Of a stretch of DNA of 64,000 nt, positions 43,288 through 51,998 are shown piece by piece. Each line of letters begins with the position of its first letter. Within the stretch, counting starts at the first letter, position 1. The DNA is from Leptolinea sp. (GTDB taxonomy: Bacteria > Chloroflexota > Anaerolineae > Anaerolineales > Anaerolineaceae). The position numbers and the translations under genes were made by a program. The DNA is taken from positions 1 to 64,000 of the forward strand of contig JAAZMZ010000020.1 of assembly GCA_012798535.1 (NCBI GenBank), read 5' to 3'. The notes under the pieces were generated by a model that did no database searches, had not been told where the DNA came from, and worked only from the letters and a program-made list of their open reading frames with translations.

Positions 43288-44371
43288 ACTGGAAAAACTC
43301 GAAAAATGGTATGGCAAGAGCGTACATGCCGTACGGGGTATTGACCTGGATATTGCCGATGGCGAGTTCATGGCTTTCCTTGGCCCTTCCGGTTGTGGAA
43401 AATCTTCCACCATGCGGATCATTGCCGGCCTAGAAGAGATCTCATCGGGAAATCTGTATTTCGATAAGAAAATAGTGAATGATGTCAGCCCCAAGGACAG
43501 GGGAGTGGCCATGGCTTTTGAAACCTATGCTCTGTATCCGACCTTGAATACGTATGAAAACCTGGCGTTTCCCCTACGGGCTGCCGGATGGAATCAAGCG
43601 GATATTGATAAACGGGTGCGTGAGATTGCGGGAATTCTTGAAATAACCGATCTACTGGATAAAATGCCGACCGGTATGAGTTCAGGACAGGCTCAGAAAG
43701 TTGGACTGGCCCGGGCGCTGACCCGAAAACCCAATGTTTTTGTTCTGGACGAACCCATCTCGCATCTCGATACCCGACAGCGCAGCCGTATGCGCGCCTA
43801 CTTAAAACGCCTGCATATCGAACTAAACCACACCATGATCTATGTGACCCATGACCAGGAAGAGGCTATGGCCATGGCGGATCGAATCACCGTTATGCGC
43901 GACGGCATTTTGGTTCAAACGGGAACACCCGAAGAAATTTATAACACTCCAGTTAACCTGTTTGTAGCCGGTTTTGTAGGTGAACCGGCCATGAATTTCC
44001 TGGATTGCGATTACCGGCATGAAGATGGAAAAGATGCACTTATACATCACAATATTTCCATTCCTTTACCGGATCAATATAAAGACCTGGTCAAGAACGG
44101 CAAAATGCCGGCAAAGGTTGTTCTGGGAATTCGACCGTTCTATGTGAGTGTAAACACGAAAAAAGATGCCCACCACGTGATTCCGGCAGAAGTATTTGTA
44201 GTCGAACCAATGGGTGATACCAAAGTATTTTCTGCGAAGTTGAACGATATCCGTTTCCAGGCAGTCACCAATCCGGATTATCGAATCGCGCCAAAAGAAA
44301 ATGTCTGGCTTGGCTTTGATCCCGAACACATTTTGCTATTTGATGCTCAGAGTGAAATGGCGTTGAAATAG
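43274..44371 (+). CDS. ABC transporter ATPase 2, degenerate signature, Glu in Q-loop
   Basis: A 365-residue ATPase: Walker A GPSGCGKSS, Walker B VFVLDEPISHLD and H-loop VTHDQEEA are normal. The Q-loop is MAFETYALYP (Glu for Gln) and the signature is MSSGQAQKVGLARAL rather than LSGGQ. A TOBE domain follows, ending LLFDAQ. The true start is the ATG with AAGGAG at 43274; the longer frame runs back into ATPase 1. The pair may form one canonical and one degenerate ATP site. Confidence 0.9.
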   Translation: MSSIKLEKLEKWYGKSVHAVRGIDLDIADGEFMAFLGPSGCGKSSTMRIIAGLEEISSGNLYFDKKIVNDVSPKDRGVAMAFETYALYPTLNTYENLAFPLRAAGWNQADIDKRVREIAGILEITDLLDKMPTGMSSGQAQKVGLARALTRKPNVFVLDEPISHLDTRQRSRMRAYLKRLHIELNHTMIYVTHDQEEAMAMADRITVMRDGILVQTGTPEEIYNTPVNLFVAGFVGEPAMNFLDCDYRHEDGKDALIHHNISIPLPDQYKDLVKNGKMPAKVVLGIRPFYVSVNTKKDAHHVIPAEVFVVEPMGDTKVFSAKLNDIRFQAVTNPDYRIAPKENVWLGFDPEHILLFDAQSEMALK

Positions 44372-44510
44372 TAGAGACGATAATCGGAGAGGCAAGCATT
44401 CGTTTCAATTATCAGAAGGCTGGCTGAATGTATTTGAGACAGCTTTTCAAAAGACAGAATCGGTTCTTGCCGATGTTCTGGTGATTGAATATTCTTATCG
44501 AGGAGAGACT

Positions 44511-45653
44511 ATGTCAAAAGAATCCATACCCTATGAAGTTCTTTTTCATTGGAGCCATCTGGACTGGTTATTCTCTAATAACGCGATGAAAGAAGAATTT
44601 GAGAAGAATCAATACTGGAAAGGCGCCATGCCTGCAGGTTTCAAGGTGGACCAGAAGGGAACATATTATCTCTCTGTTCCGCGATGGGCGCACGGCATAC
44701 CTGCAACAGTAAACAAGATTGTCATGGTGAATGGAAAACCGCTGCTCGAGCCGTACCCCAATGAGGCCATGAATGAAATCGGTAATCCGGATGCACTGCA
44801 ATCCGTGCTGGGCTGGGAGATCGATGAACTTGGCCGGGCCTGGTTTCTGGACCAGGGGCACGTGGAAGACAAGCCCTGCACCCCGGGAATGCAGAAAATT
44901 GTTTGCTGGGATTTAGGGACGAATCAGCTCGTGGATATCATCCCCATTCCGGATGAGATCGCTTCGTTCAAAGCTTCCTTCCTTAACGATCTGATGATCG
45001 ACAATATCAATGGTTTTGTGTATATCGCCGATTCGGGTATCTACACCGACCCGCTGCAAGGTGGTCTGATCATCTATAACATGAAAACCCGTGAGCTGCG
45101 TAGAGTTCTTCACCAGCATGTGAGCACGCAGGATGTTCCCGGATACTGGTTCAAGATTGCCGGAAAATCCATCTGGCCAGATAAACCGATGAGAACTGGC
45201 GCTGACGGCATTGCGTTATCTGCCGATCGATCGAAGCTCTACTGGTGTGCGTTGACGGCGCGTCATCTGTACTGTGTTGACACCGCTTTGCTTCGGGATT
45301 TTTCCACACCGGAGAAAGAAATCGAAGAGGCTGTTGTTGACCTCGGTAATAAGGGTACCAACACCGATGGACTCGGCGCAGATAACCAGGGTTTGATTTA
45401 CTACACCATGCTGGAAGGTCAGGGAATCGGTGTGTTCAATCCAGCAGATAAATCGTTCAAACCTATCATCACCGATGAACGGATGATCTGGGTGGATGGT
45501 ATGACTTTTGATAATCAGGGGAACCTGATCTTCAATAACAACCGCTTGCACGAACTTTTCCGTGACCAGTTGGAATGGGATAATCCCTACAATCTGATTG
45601 TCTGGAAAGCTCGATTGGGCGAAGGAATTAAATCATACCTGTATGCCAGATAA
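44511..45653 (+). CDS. Royal-jelly/yellow-type beta-propeller, putative sugar lactonase
   Basis: A 380-residue protein resembling the MRJP/yellow family of six-bladed propellers: NDLMIDNINGFVYIADSGIY, GGLIIYNMKTRELRR, GADGIALSADRSKLYWCALTARHLY, and NTDGLGADNQGLIYYT near the C-terminus. Related propellers (SMP-30/gluconolactonase) hydrolyse sugar lactones with Ca/Zn ligands; which residues serve here is not obvious. There is no signal peptide, so it is cytoplasmic. The ATG has GAGGAG upstream. The stop is inside the next kinase gene (11-nt overlap), so it acts in the same pathway. Confidence 0.78.
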   Translation: MSKESIPYEVLFHWSHLDWLFSNNAMKEEFEKNQYWKGAMPAGFKVDQKGTYYLSVPRWAHGIPATVNKIVMVNGKPLLEPYPNEAMNEIGNPDALQSVLGWEIDELGRAWFLDQGHVEDKPCTPGMQKIVCWDLGTNQLVDIIPIPDEIASFKASFLNDLMIDNINGFVYIADSGIYTDPLQGGLIIYNMKTRELRRVLHQHVSTQDVPGYWFKIAGKSIWPDKPMRTGADGIALSADRSKLYWCALTARHLYCVDTALLRDFSTPEKEIEEAVVDLGNKGTNTDGLGADNQGLIYYTMLEGQGIGVFNPADKSFKPIITDERMIWVDGMTFDNQGNLIFNNNRLHELFRDQLEWDNPYNLIVWKARLGEGIKSYLYAR

Positions 45654-47145
45654 TTTCGTTCTCTCGATCGATATTGGTACCAGTGCGACGAAAGCTGTCC
45701 TGTTTGATGTCCATATGAATCAAACAGGACTGGCACGTCGATCGTATCCTTTAATACTTCGTGAAAGAGGCAGTAACGAACAGGATGCAGATGTCATCAT
45801 TGCCAACATGAGGGATGCTGTTATTGAAGTATTACAGTCTCAGAATCCAAAAAATCTGATCGGAATAGTGCTGAGCAGCCAGATGGCCAGTATTATGGCT
45901 GTGGATGCCAGTGGGAATCCCCTGACACGCATCCTGACCTGGGGTGATACCCGGAGTCACGCCACATCTTCTGTACTTAAATCCGACCCACGCGCCAAAG
46001 AAATATTTCAGGTGACGGGATGTCCGATCGAAATGCTTTACCCTCTTTCGAAGATCCGTTGGATGATCGAAAATGGACTTTCAGACCCCGAAAGCCGGTA
46101 TCTAAGCGTGAAAGACTACATCCTGTTTCATCTGACCGGTTGTTTCATTACAGATTGGTCGATGGGGTCCTCCTCCGGTTTGATGGATATCGCAAAGCAT
46201 ATCTGGTATCCGGAGGCTCTGTCTCTGGCTGGTATATCTGAGAAAAATCTTCCCGCCCTGTACTCAACGCGGCATATCATTTCCTTGCCAGATTCCGAAT
46301 TACTCCGTCAGATGGGAATCCAGCCGGGAACACCCTTGATTCTGGGTGCGGGTGATGCGCCGCTCTCCAGTCTGGGAGTAGGAGCGCTTGATCCGGGAGT
46401 TCTAGTAGTCAATGTGGGCACAAGTACGGCCGCCCGTAAAATGGTACAAAGACCGTTGCCGGATGACCGGCAGCAGTTATGGACCTATGTGTTGGACGAA
46501 ACCCACTGGGTTACCGGTGGTATGTCCAGCAGTGGTGGGATGATCTACGATTGGTTTAAGAATATTTTCTGCGTTGATCAGGGTCAAGACGCTTACCTCG
46601 AGATGGAAAAACAAGCGGAAAATGTACCACCTGGCGCGGAAGGATTGATCTTTATACCCTATCTGGCTGGAGAACTGTGTCCTTCCTGGAGTGCCGGTAC
46701 GCGGGGCGGATTCCACAGGCTGGACATCCTTCACCACCGCGGTCACTTGACGCGCGCGGTTCTTGAGGGAATTACTTTTTCTATTTATCGGATCATTGAG
46801 ACGATCCAAACCGTACACAAAGACCCGATAATGGAAATTCGGGTAACCGGAGGACTGGCGGCCTCTTCTCTCTGGCAGCGCATGGCTGTGGATATTTTCG
46901 GATATCCGCTAGTGATCGCCAATTCAAATGAAGGTTCCGCCCGCGGCGGCGCCTACCTGGCTCTAAACATACTTGGATATCTGGAATCACTGGAAGAAGC
47001 GGAAGAGATGACCGTCTCCGATGCGCGCCTGCTGCCGGATGCGCGAAATCATTCCCGATATATGGATATCTATGCTCAATTTATAGATTTCCTGGAACGC
47101 ACACGAGAGATTACAGGTGAAAGCATTCATCAAACAGATATATGA
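45643..47145 (+). CDS. FGGY-family carbohydrate kinase 1
   Basis: A 500-residue sugar kinase. The N-terminal domain has LSIDIGTSATKAVLFD (phosphate loop 1) and SSQMASIMAVD. Substrate-binding TWGDTRSHA lies in the middle. The C-terminal domain has NVGTSTAARK (phosphate loop 2) and ITGGLAASSLWQRMAVDIF-like adenosine motifs. It is closest in style to gluconate/xylulose kinases, and specificity cannot be read. It overlaps the lactonase by 11 nt, and the DapA-type aldolase gene follows. Confidence 0.87.
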   Translation: MPDNFVLSIDIGTSATKAVLFDVHMNQTGLARRSYPLILRERGSNEQDADVIIANMRDAVIEVLQSQNPKNLIGIVLSSQMASIMAVDASGNPLTRILTWGDTRSHATSSVLKSDPRAKEIFQVTGCPIEMLYPLSKIRWMIENGLSDPESRYLSVKDYILFHLTGCFITDWSMGSSSGLMDIAKHIWYPEALSLAGISEKNLPALYSTRHIISLPDSELLRQMGIQPGTPLILGAGDAPLSSLGVGALDPGVLVVNVGTSTAARKMVQRPLPDDRQQLWTYVLDETHWVTGGMSSSGGMIYDWFKNIFCVDQGQDAYLEMEKQAENVPPGAEGLIFIPYLAGELCPSWSAGTRGGFHRLDILHHRGHLTRAVLEGITFSIYRIIETIQTVHKDPIMEIRVTGGLAASSLWQRMAVDIFGYPLVIANSNEGSARGGAYLALNILGYLESLEEAEEMTVSDARLLPDARNHSRYMDIYAQFIDFLERTREITGESIHQTDI

Positions 47146-47168
47146 AAACTAAAGTTACAGGAGGAGAA

Positions 47169-48098
47169 ATGATCACAGGTTCACTGGTCCCCAATATCAC
47201 CTTTTTCGATAAACATGGCAATCTCGATCTGGATAAGACCCGTTGGCATATGCAATGGATGTTCGAAAAAGGTGTGGATGGTCTGTTCCTCACCGGTTCT
47301 TATGGATCCGGTCCGATGATGACCAACGATGAACGGGTGGAGATCTTTCGACTGGCGAAACAGGTGGCTGGTGGTTTCAAAGGGAAATATATCATCCCGC
47401 ATGTGGGATGCGTGGATACAAAGAACACCGTAGAGTTGGCGCGGCAGGCGGAAAAGATCGGTGTTGATGCTATTGCTTCTGTGCCTCCGTTTTATTACAA
47501 ACATTCGGAAGATTTGATCCTCGAGTTTTATAAAGACATCATCGAGGCAGTACACATCCCGGTTTATGCCTATAACAATCCGGAAACATCACGTTTTGTA
47601 TTTACTCTTAATACCGTTCGAAAACTGCGTGAAATGGGATTGGCCGGAATAAAGGATAGCCCGGTGGAAGTCGGTTTCCTGAGTTCCGTCTTCTATGATG
47701 TCAAACAGTCGCAAAAGAAATTCGATATTATTCTGGGCACTTCGAAAGGCTGGCTGCCTTATTACTACATGGGCTGCCGGGCGATGATCGCAGGGATGAA
47801 TAATTACGCCCCTGAGGTTATGACCCTACTCACAAAATCAACTTTTGCGGGTGATACCGCAACATCAGAAAAGGCGTACCTGGTAATGATGGATATCAGT
47901 GCCAAACTGCATTTCACCGACAGCACCATCGCTTCCCACATGGCTCTCTATGCGAGGGGTTTTGATGCCGGATTTCCGCGCAAACCCATGCAGCTTCCAG
48001 CTTTTGATTCGCCGAAGTATGCAGAGCTTCGCTCCGTGCTGCAAAATGGATTCGACAGCCTGGGTTTGAAAATGGAAACCGGTGATTTCCAGAAATAG
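47169..48098 (+). CDS. DapA/NanA-family aldolase, KDG aldolase-like
   Basis: A Schiff-base class I aldolase of 309 residues. The Schiff-base lysine is K162 (AGIKDSP) and the catalytic tyrosine is Y135 in VYAYNNP; the GSYGSGPM loop fills the place of the GTTGE carboxylate site. The pattern fits 2-keto-3-deoxy sugar acid aldolases at least as well as dihydrodipicolinate synthase. The ATG with AGGAGG upstream matches the family N-terminus; an ATG at 47142 would add nine residues. Its neighbours are kinase, lactonase and transporter, so a catabolic role is likely. Confidence 0.85.
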   Translation: MITGSLVPNITFFDKHGNLDLDKTRWHMQWMFEKGVDGLFLTGSYGSGPMMTNDERVEIFRLAKQVAGGFKGKYIIPHVGCVDTKNTVELARQAEKIGVDAIASVPPFYYKHSEDLILEFYKDIIEAVHIPVYAYNNPETSRFVFTLNTVRKLREMGLAGIKDSPVEVGFLSSVFYDVKQSQKKFDIILGTSKGWLPYYYMGCRAMIAGMNNYAPEVMTLLTKSTFAGDTATSEKAYLVMMDISAKLHFTDSTIASHMALYARGFDAGFPRKPMQLPAFDSPKYAELRSVLQNGFDSLGLKMETGDFQK

Positions 48099-48141
48099 CG
48101 TACGTGATTTATTAAGTAGACAAGAAAGAAGATCAGGTAAG

Positions 48142-48645
48142 ATGGATACCATTGAATGTATATTGACCCGCCGAAGCTGCCGCTCATTCACATCAGAAAC
48201 CGTTGCGAAAGAAGATATCACACTTCTCTTAAAATGTGCCATGCAATCTCCCTCTGCCGCCGACAAACAGTCATGGAATTTTATTATCATCCAGGATCGC
48301 AAGATACTGGATAAAATACCCGGATTTCAAAAATATGGAGGCTTTGTAGCCGGAGCACCGGCGGGGATTCTGGTTTGTTGTGATTCGACTAAGAATGCGG
48401 ATATGTGGGCAATCGATGCCAGTATCGCGGCGCAGACCATTCTTCTGGCCGCGCATGCCATCGGGCTGGGAGGCTGCTGGCTGGCTGTTCAACCATTCCC
48501 GGACTTTATCCAGGGCTTCCGTGAACTCCTCGCGCTTCCCGAAAATATTCACCCGCATTGTTTTGTTGTGATCGGGCATCCTGCAGAAAAACAACCTGTC
48601 GTAAACCGATTTGATGAGAAGAAAATCCACTTTGATCAGTGGTGA
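48142..48645 (+). CDS. Nitroreductase-family flavoprotein
   Basis: A 167-residue FMN protein: ILTRRSCRSFTSETV at the N-terminus (phosphate contact), MQSPSAADKQSWNFIII, and GLGGCWLAVQPF followed by HCFVVIGHPAEKQ at the C-terminus. It reduces an unknown electron-poor substrate with NAD(P)H. It is the last gene before a bidirectional-looking terminator. I use ATG 48142 with CAGGTAAG upstream; 48082 overlaps the aldolase gene. Confidence 0.83.
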   Translation: MDTIECILTRRSCRSFTSETVAKEDITLLLKCAMQSPSAADKQSWNFIIIQDRKILDKIPGFQKYGGFVAGAPAGILVCCDSTKNADMWAIDASIAAQTILLAAHAIGLGGCWLAVQPFPDFIQGFRELLALPENIHPHCFVVIGHPAEKQPVVNRFDEKKIHFDQW

Positions 48646-48677
48646 TTTATTAACCGTGTTTTCGTGTACAAAAAAAT

Positions 48678-48704
48678 GAGGCGCATGGTTTTTTCATGCG
48701 CCTC
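48678..48704 (+). terminator. Bidirectional terminator
   Basis: A perfect 10-bp stem GAGGCGCATG/CATGCGCCTC with a GTTTTTT loop, A-run on the left and TTT on the right. It separates the plus-strand catabolic operon from the minus-strand sigma/anti-sigma genes. Confidence 0.88.
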
Positions 48705-48724
48705 TTTCGTCGCCATTAGAATTG

Positions 48725-50155
48725 TCAGGGTAATTGATACTGGAATTTCCAGTCACCTTTCAGCCTGAATTGGTAATTATTCACCATACAGTGAACACCG
48801 CCCACCGGTCGTCCTTCGGAAAAATACTCTTCTACAAGAGTATGGGAATCATCCAGCTTTCTGGCTTGACCGTATCCGTTGCCGGCTTTTCCCTGATCAC
48901 GGCATAGAAAATCAACTGATTGAAATTCTGGTGAACCCGAGATTTTGAATGCATAACCTTCATCCGGGTTCTGCCCTTCCAACTCTGGTTTGAATTGAAC
49001 CGCTTCGACGCTATCTATGTGGATGGTCTGTCCTGCGATTTTGATTTCTTTGTTCAATTCCCATTTTTGACCTATCGTCGGATGTTCACCGGCATCAAAT
49101 GAAAATGACGTCGATTCGTCTCCCATGCCGCCTACATAGATGGCCGATACTTGCATGGTCAGAGGATTTGCCGGCTTATACGCGATGATCTTATAGGCGA
49201 ACTGATCGTCTTTCCATTCATCGGGACTGGGTTCAAGGTCAAGAAGGTTACCATTTGTATCCACCACCCGGAGGGACTCAAAATCGATCCGAGCATCCAT
49301 CCAGTCTTTATTTTCCCAGGTGATATTCCCGGTAATGAGATATCCATCGGTTAACGCAACTGCTTTATCGATCGAAAGATGAAATATGGGATCGGTAGGT
49401 GGCGTTTGACCCTGTGGTCTGGATGATGCCTGACCTTGCGGTGTCGCCGTAGATATCATGGTTTGGTCACCGGGGATGACCGGCATCAGGGTCACTGTTG
49501 GGGGTATTGGACCAAAGGTGATATCCACGACCCATTCTGACGGTCCGGTGCAATCCGGTTCAGGCATATTCTGAGAGATATACAAACTGGCACTCTTATC
49601 GGTACCAGCCAATGGCTGGAACTCCACCCGTGCCGTAGTCCCCTGAACCCAACCGCCGATGGGAAGCCGTGTCTTTCCGTCGGACAGAAGCAGCTCGTTA
49701 TTATCGTAGAAACAGGTTTCGGCTTCACCTTCGGCATTCTTTGGCAGGTTCTCAAAATGATAGGCGATCACCGTATTACTGGCATCCGTCACTGCCTGGT
49801 CAATAACCAGCTTAATTCCGTTTTTCTCCACGATGATTGGTTCGGATAAATAACGTGCGCCATTCTCATCCTGTATAAAACCGATCCCCGGGATATAGGA
49901 AAGCAAATTGTTGAAGGCTGCGACCACATTTTGCGGGCCGATAACGGCAACGAAAAGGATCACCAGAATTACTGCCATGGAAATGTTCCAGGCTGGTTTA
50001 GTGAAAAGATAGCCGAATGAAAAAGGTGCCTTTTGTTTCAGGGAAGTCTGACTGATCTCTTCCCACAGTGAATCGACAAATTTCTCCTCCGGTTCGACCG
50101 ACTGCATGATCTTGCGGATGTTTTCTTCCAGATTTTCAATGGATGGATTAGTCAT
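48725..50155 (-). CDS. Anti-sigma-factor-like membrane protein
   Basis: A 476-residue single-pass protein. The N-terminal ~50 residues are cytoplasmic and rich in acidic helix (NLEENIRKIMQSVEPEEKF). A membrane segment ISMAVILVILFVAVIG lies near residues 57-72. A long extracytoplasmic region with two beta-rich halves is split by a Pro/Thr/Gln-rich spacer (about 225-250). It overlaps the sigma-factor gene by 8 nt and has the topology of an ECF anti-sigma factor. I do not see a zinc HxxxCxxC motif. The sensed signal is unknown. Confidence 0.75.
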   Translation of the reverse strand: MTNPSIENLEENIRKIMQSVEPEEKFVDSLWEEISQTSLKQKAPFSFGYLFTKPAWNISMAVILVILFVAVIGPQNVVAAFNNLLSYIPGIGFIQDENGARYLSEPIIVEKNGIKLVIDQAVTDASNTVIAYHFENLPKNAEGEAETCFYDNNELLLSDGKTRLPIGGWVQGTTARVEFQPLAGTDKSASLYISQNMPEPDCTGPSEWVVDITFGPIPPTVTLMPVIPGDQTMISTATPQGQASSRPQGQTPPTDPIFHLSIDKAVALTDGYLITGNITWENKDWMDARIDFESLRVVDTNGNLLDLEPSPDEWKDDQFAYKIIAYKPANPLTMQVSAIYVGGMGDESTSFSFDAGEHPTIGQKWELNKEIKIAGQTIHIDSVEAVQFKPELEGQNPDEGYAFKISGSPEFQSVDFLCRDQGKAGNGYGQARKLDDSHTLVEEYFSEGRPVGGVHCMVNNYQFRLKGDWKFQYQLP

Positions 50156-50720
50156 GATCTTCCTCCAATTTTGTGGACAGGCGAACCAGCAGGCGTGTGA
50201 TGGATTTTCTTACCGCATCTTCTTTGCGATTGAGTATCAGTCCGATCTCCCGGTAACTCAGGTTGGCCGCATAACGCAGGCGGATCAATTCCCGATCATC
50301 TTCAGATAGCATTGTGATGAGTTGATTCACGCGGACCGTTTCCTCGCTTTTAATCGTAAGAGAGAGGAGGTCAGATGCAGGATATTCCAGATCTACCTGC
50401 TCCAAAGGCAGCTCTTTCTTTCCTTTGCGATAAAAATCCACCGCACGAGCATGAGCAATGGTGAACAGCCACGCGGGGAATGAGCCCTGATGGCGGAAGC
50501 GCGGCAAATCCTGGTAGGTTCTCAGAAACACCTGAGAGGTCAGATCTTCGGCGTCTTTTTCATCGTGTACTCTGGAATAAAAGTAACGATAAACCGGTTT
50601 TAACCATTTCAAATAGAGGATTTTGAAATCTGCCGGATTCTGTTGGGCTGCCAGAACGAGTCTTTGATCTTCGTCAATTTCATCGATTGGTTGTGTCGTA
50701 AGACATATTGTTTCAGTCAT
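50148..50720 (-). CDS. ECF-type RNA polymerase sigma factor
   Basis: A 190-residue sigma-70 family protein with region 2 (LKWLKPVYRYFYSRVHDEKDAEDL, then HQGSFPAWLFTIAHARAVDFYR) and region 4 (LRYAANLSYREIGLILNRKEDAVRKSITRL). The 1.1 and 3 regions are absent. The ATG with AGGAGC upstream (50720) is used instead of 50759. It partners the membrane protein encoded downstream. A TGACAG-N15-CGTA element 40 nt upstream resembles ECF promoters and may be its own target. Confidence 0.9.
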   Translation of the reverse strand: MTETICLTTQPIDEIDEDQRLVLAAQQNPADFKILYLKWLKPVYRYFYSRVHDEKDAEDLTSQVFLRTYQDLPRFRHQGSFPAWLFTIAHARAVDFYRKGKKELPLEQVDLEYPASDLLSLTIKSEETVRVNQLITMLSEDDRELIRLRYAANLSYREIGLILNRKEDAVRKSITRLLVRLSTKLEEDHD

Positions 50721-50762
50721 TGAAGCTCCTGATTTGCATAGTTGTGTTCGAAGATGCATCTC

Positions 50763-50787
50763 TACGAATACAACCGATCAACTGTCA
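50763..50787 (-). promoter_or_regulatory. Candidate ECF-type autoregulated promoter
   Basis: On the minus strand TGACAG, 15 bp, CGTA, about 43 nt before the sigma start. The form is like ECF promoters with a TGA(A/C)AC -35 and CGT -10. No second copy was found in the window, so this is tentative. The rest of 50788-50975 shows no gene or clear element. Confidence 0.3.
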
Positions 50788-50975
50788 AAAACCGGACAAA
50801 GAAAAATTTTATTAATTGGGATAAATCGATTGTCGGAACAATATGATCCGACTGTTATGGGAACGTTCTGGTGACATCGACAAACCGCACAATTATAGTC
50901 CGCCCGACTTTGGCATCATTGTTGGAATCTCCGGATATGTCATTCCAATATTCGGATAAATACATTTGAGGAACG

Positions 50976-51008
50976 AAAAAGCCCGGTTAAGAAACAATCG
51001 GGCTTTTT
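50976..51008 (-). terminator. Terminator of the minus-strand catabolic operon
   Basis: Perfect stem AAAAAGCCCG/CGGGCTTTTT with a 13-nt loop, A/T-rich on both sides. It lies 20 nt past the AroE-like stop, ending the operon that begins with the lactonase at 55.2 kb. Confidence 0.88.
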
Positions 51009-51027
51009 CAAGGAGATAAGTGGTTCT

Positions 51028-51978
51028 CTAGCGCACTGAATTGGCTGCGTTATTTAATTCTTCAAACAGAGTTTTATTCAGGTTTACGTGTAACACCTGC
51101 GCAACTACCTGAGTCCAGCCGTGCACAAAATACAACCAGCCGTCTTCAACCCTGACATTACGGGATTTGACCTGCCGTAAAGCCTGATGCATGAAATCCA
51201 GTTCACCCCGGTAGTTGAACTCCCAGGCTATGGTATCCTTAGGAAAAAGACCATTGTCTGTGATGGGAGATCCCGGTGTGTCTTTACCCATTCCCGTCGC
51301 GTTGATCACAATACTGCTGCGCGGCATGTTTTTCATGATCTCGTCGTTCTTTTTGGGATCCGCATTGCAGATATATTCCACCCGGATATCGGTGTGCAAT
51401 TCGGCAACCATTTCTTTCGCATGATCCAACCGACCGGCGGAACGATTGACCATGATAAAACGTTTTGGACGATCGGCGGGATTCGTTTTATTAATGAGAT
51501 GAAGCAGGGTGGCAATGGCCGATCCACCGGCACCGAAGCAGAGTACATCTCCGCCGGTTCTTCCAAAATATCCTTCTCCAATAATGGAATCCAGACTTAA
51601 ACCGGCCGTAATCGGATCTTTTGCGTGGCCTTCCAATCGTCCATCCAATTTGGAAATACTCGAAACTTCATCACAGATTTCCGCATAGGGATCAAGATAA
51701 TCGAACATATCCCGCGCGGCGGTCAGCAGGTCGATTTTGTGGGTGGTGACCAGAGCTCCCAGCGACAATGGATCATATTTGATCTGGGCAACTGCCTGCC
51801 GGTAGGCCTCGGCGGAGTCGTGTATCTTCAAGTCGACACCTTCGATGATGACACCTGGACGGCCCAGAACTTTCATCCACAGGGGAAAGACCTTCATGAT
51901 GGATGATCTTGTTGTGGTTACACCGATGAAATAAAAGGTGGGTACTGACTTAGTTGCAATCGGGTAGGGGGAAATCAT
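51028..51978 (-). CDS. Shikimate-dehydrogenase-like (AroE family) enzyme
   Basis: A 316-residue protein with the two AroE domains. The N-terminal substrate domain (TFYFIGVTTTRSSIM, LGALVTTHKIDL with catalytic Lys and a DYLDPYAEICDEVSSISK segment) is followed by the Rossmann domain with VLCFGAGGSAIATLLHL and INATGMGKDTPGSP. The N-terminal GVTTTRSS differs from the usual GxPxxHS, so shikimate is unlikely to be the substrate. It is last in a sugar-acid catabolic operon. It may act on a hydroxy-keto acid of that pathway. Confidence 0.82.
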   Translation of the reverse strand: MISPYPIATKSVPTFYFIGVTTTRSSIMKVFPLWMKVLGRPGVIIEGVDLKIHDSAEAYRQAVAQIKYDPLSLGALVTTHKIDLLTAARDMFDYLDPYAEICDEVSSISKLDGRLEGHAKDPITAGLSLDSIIGEGYFGRTGGDVLCFGAGGSAIATLLHLINKTNPADRPKRFIMVNRSAGRLDHAKEMVAELHTDIRVEYICNADPKKNDEIMKNMPRSSIVINATGMGKDTPGSPITDNGLFPKDTIAWEFNYRGELDFMHQALRQVKSRNVRVEDGWLYFVHGWTQVVAQVLHVNLNKTLFEELNNAANSVR

Positions 51979-51998
51979 CTGACCTCACAAAAACTGGT

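Noticed and set aside
47169..48098. Dihydrodipicolinate synthase for lysine synthesis
   Set aside because: The usual GTTGE carboxylate loop is changed and no lysine genes are nearby. The catabolic context favours a keto-deoxy acid aldolase.
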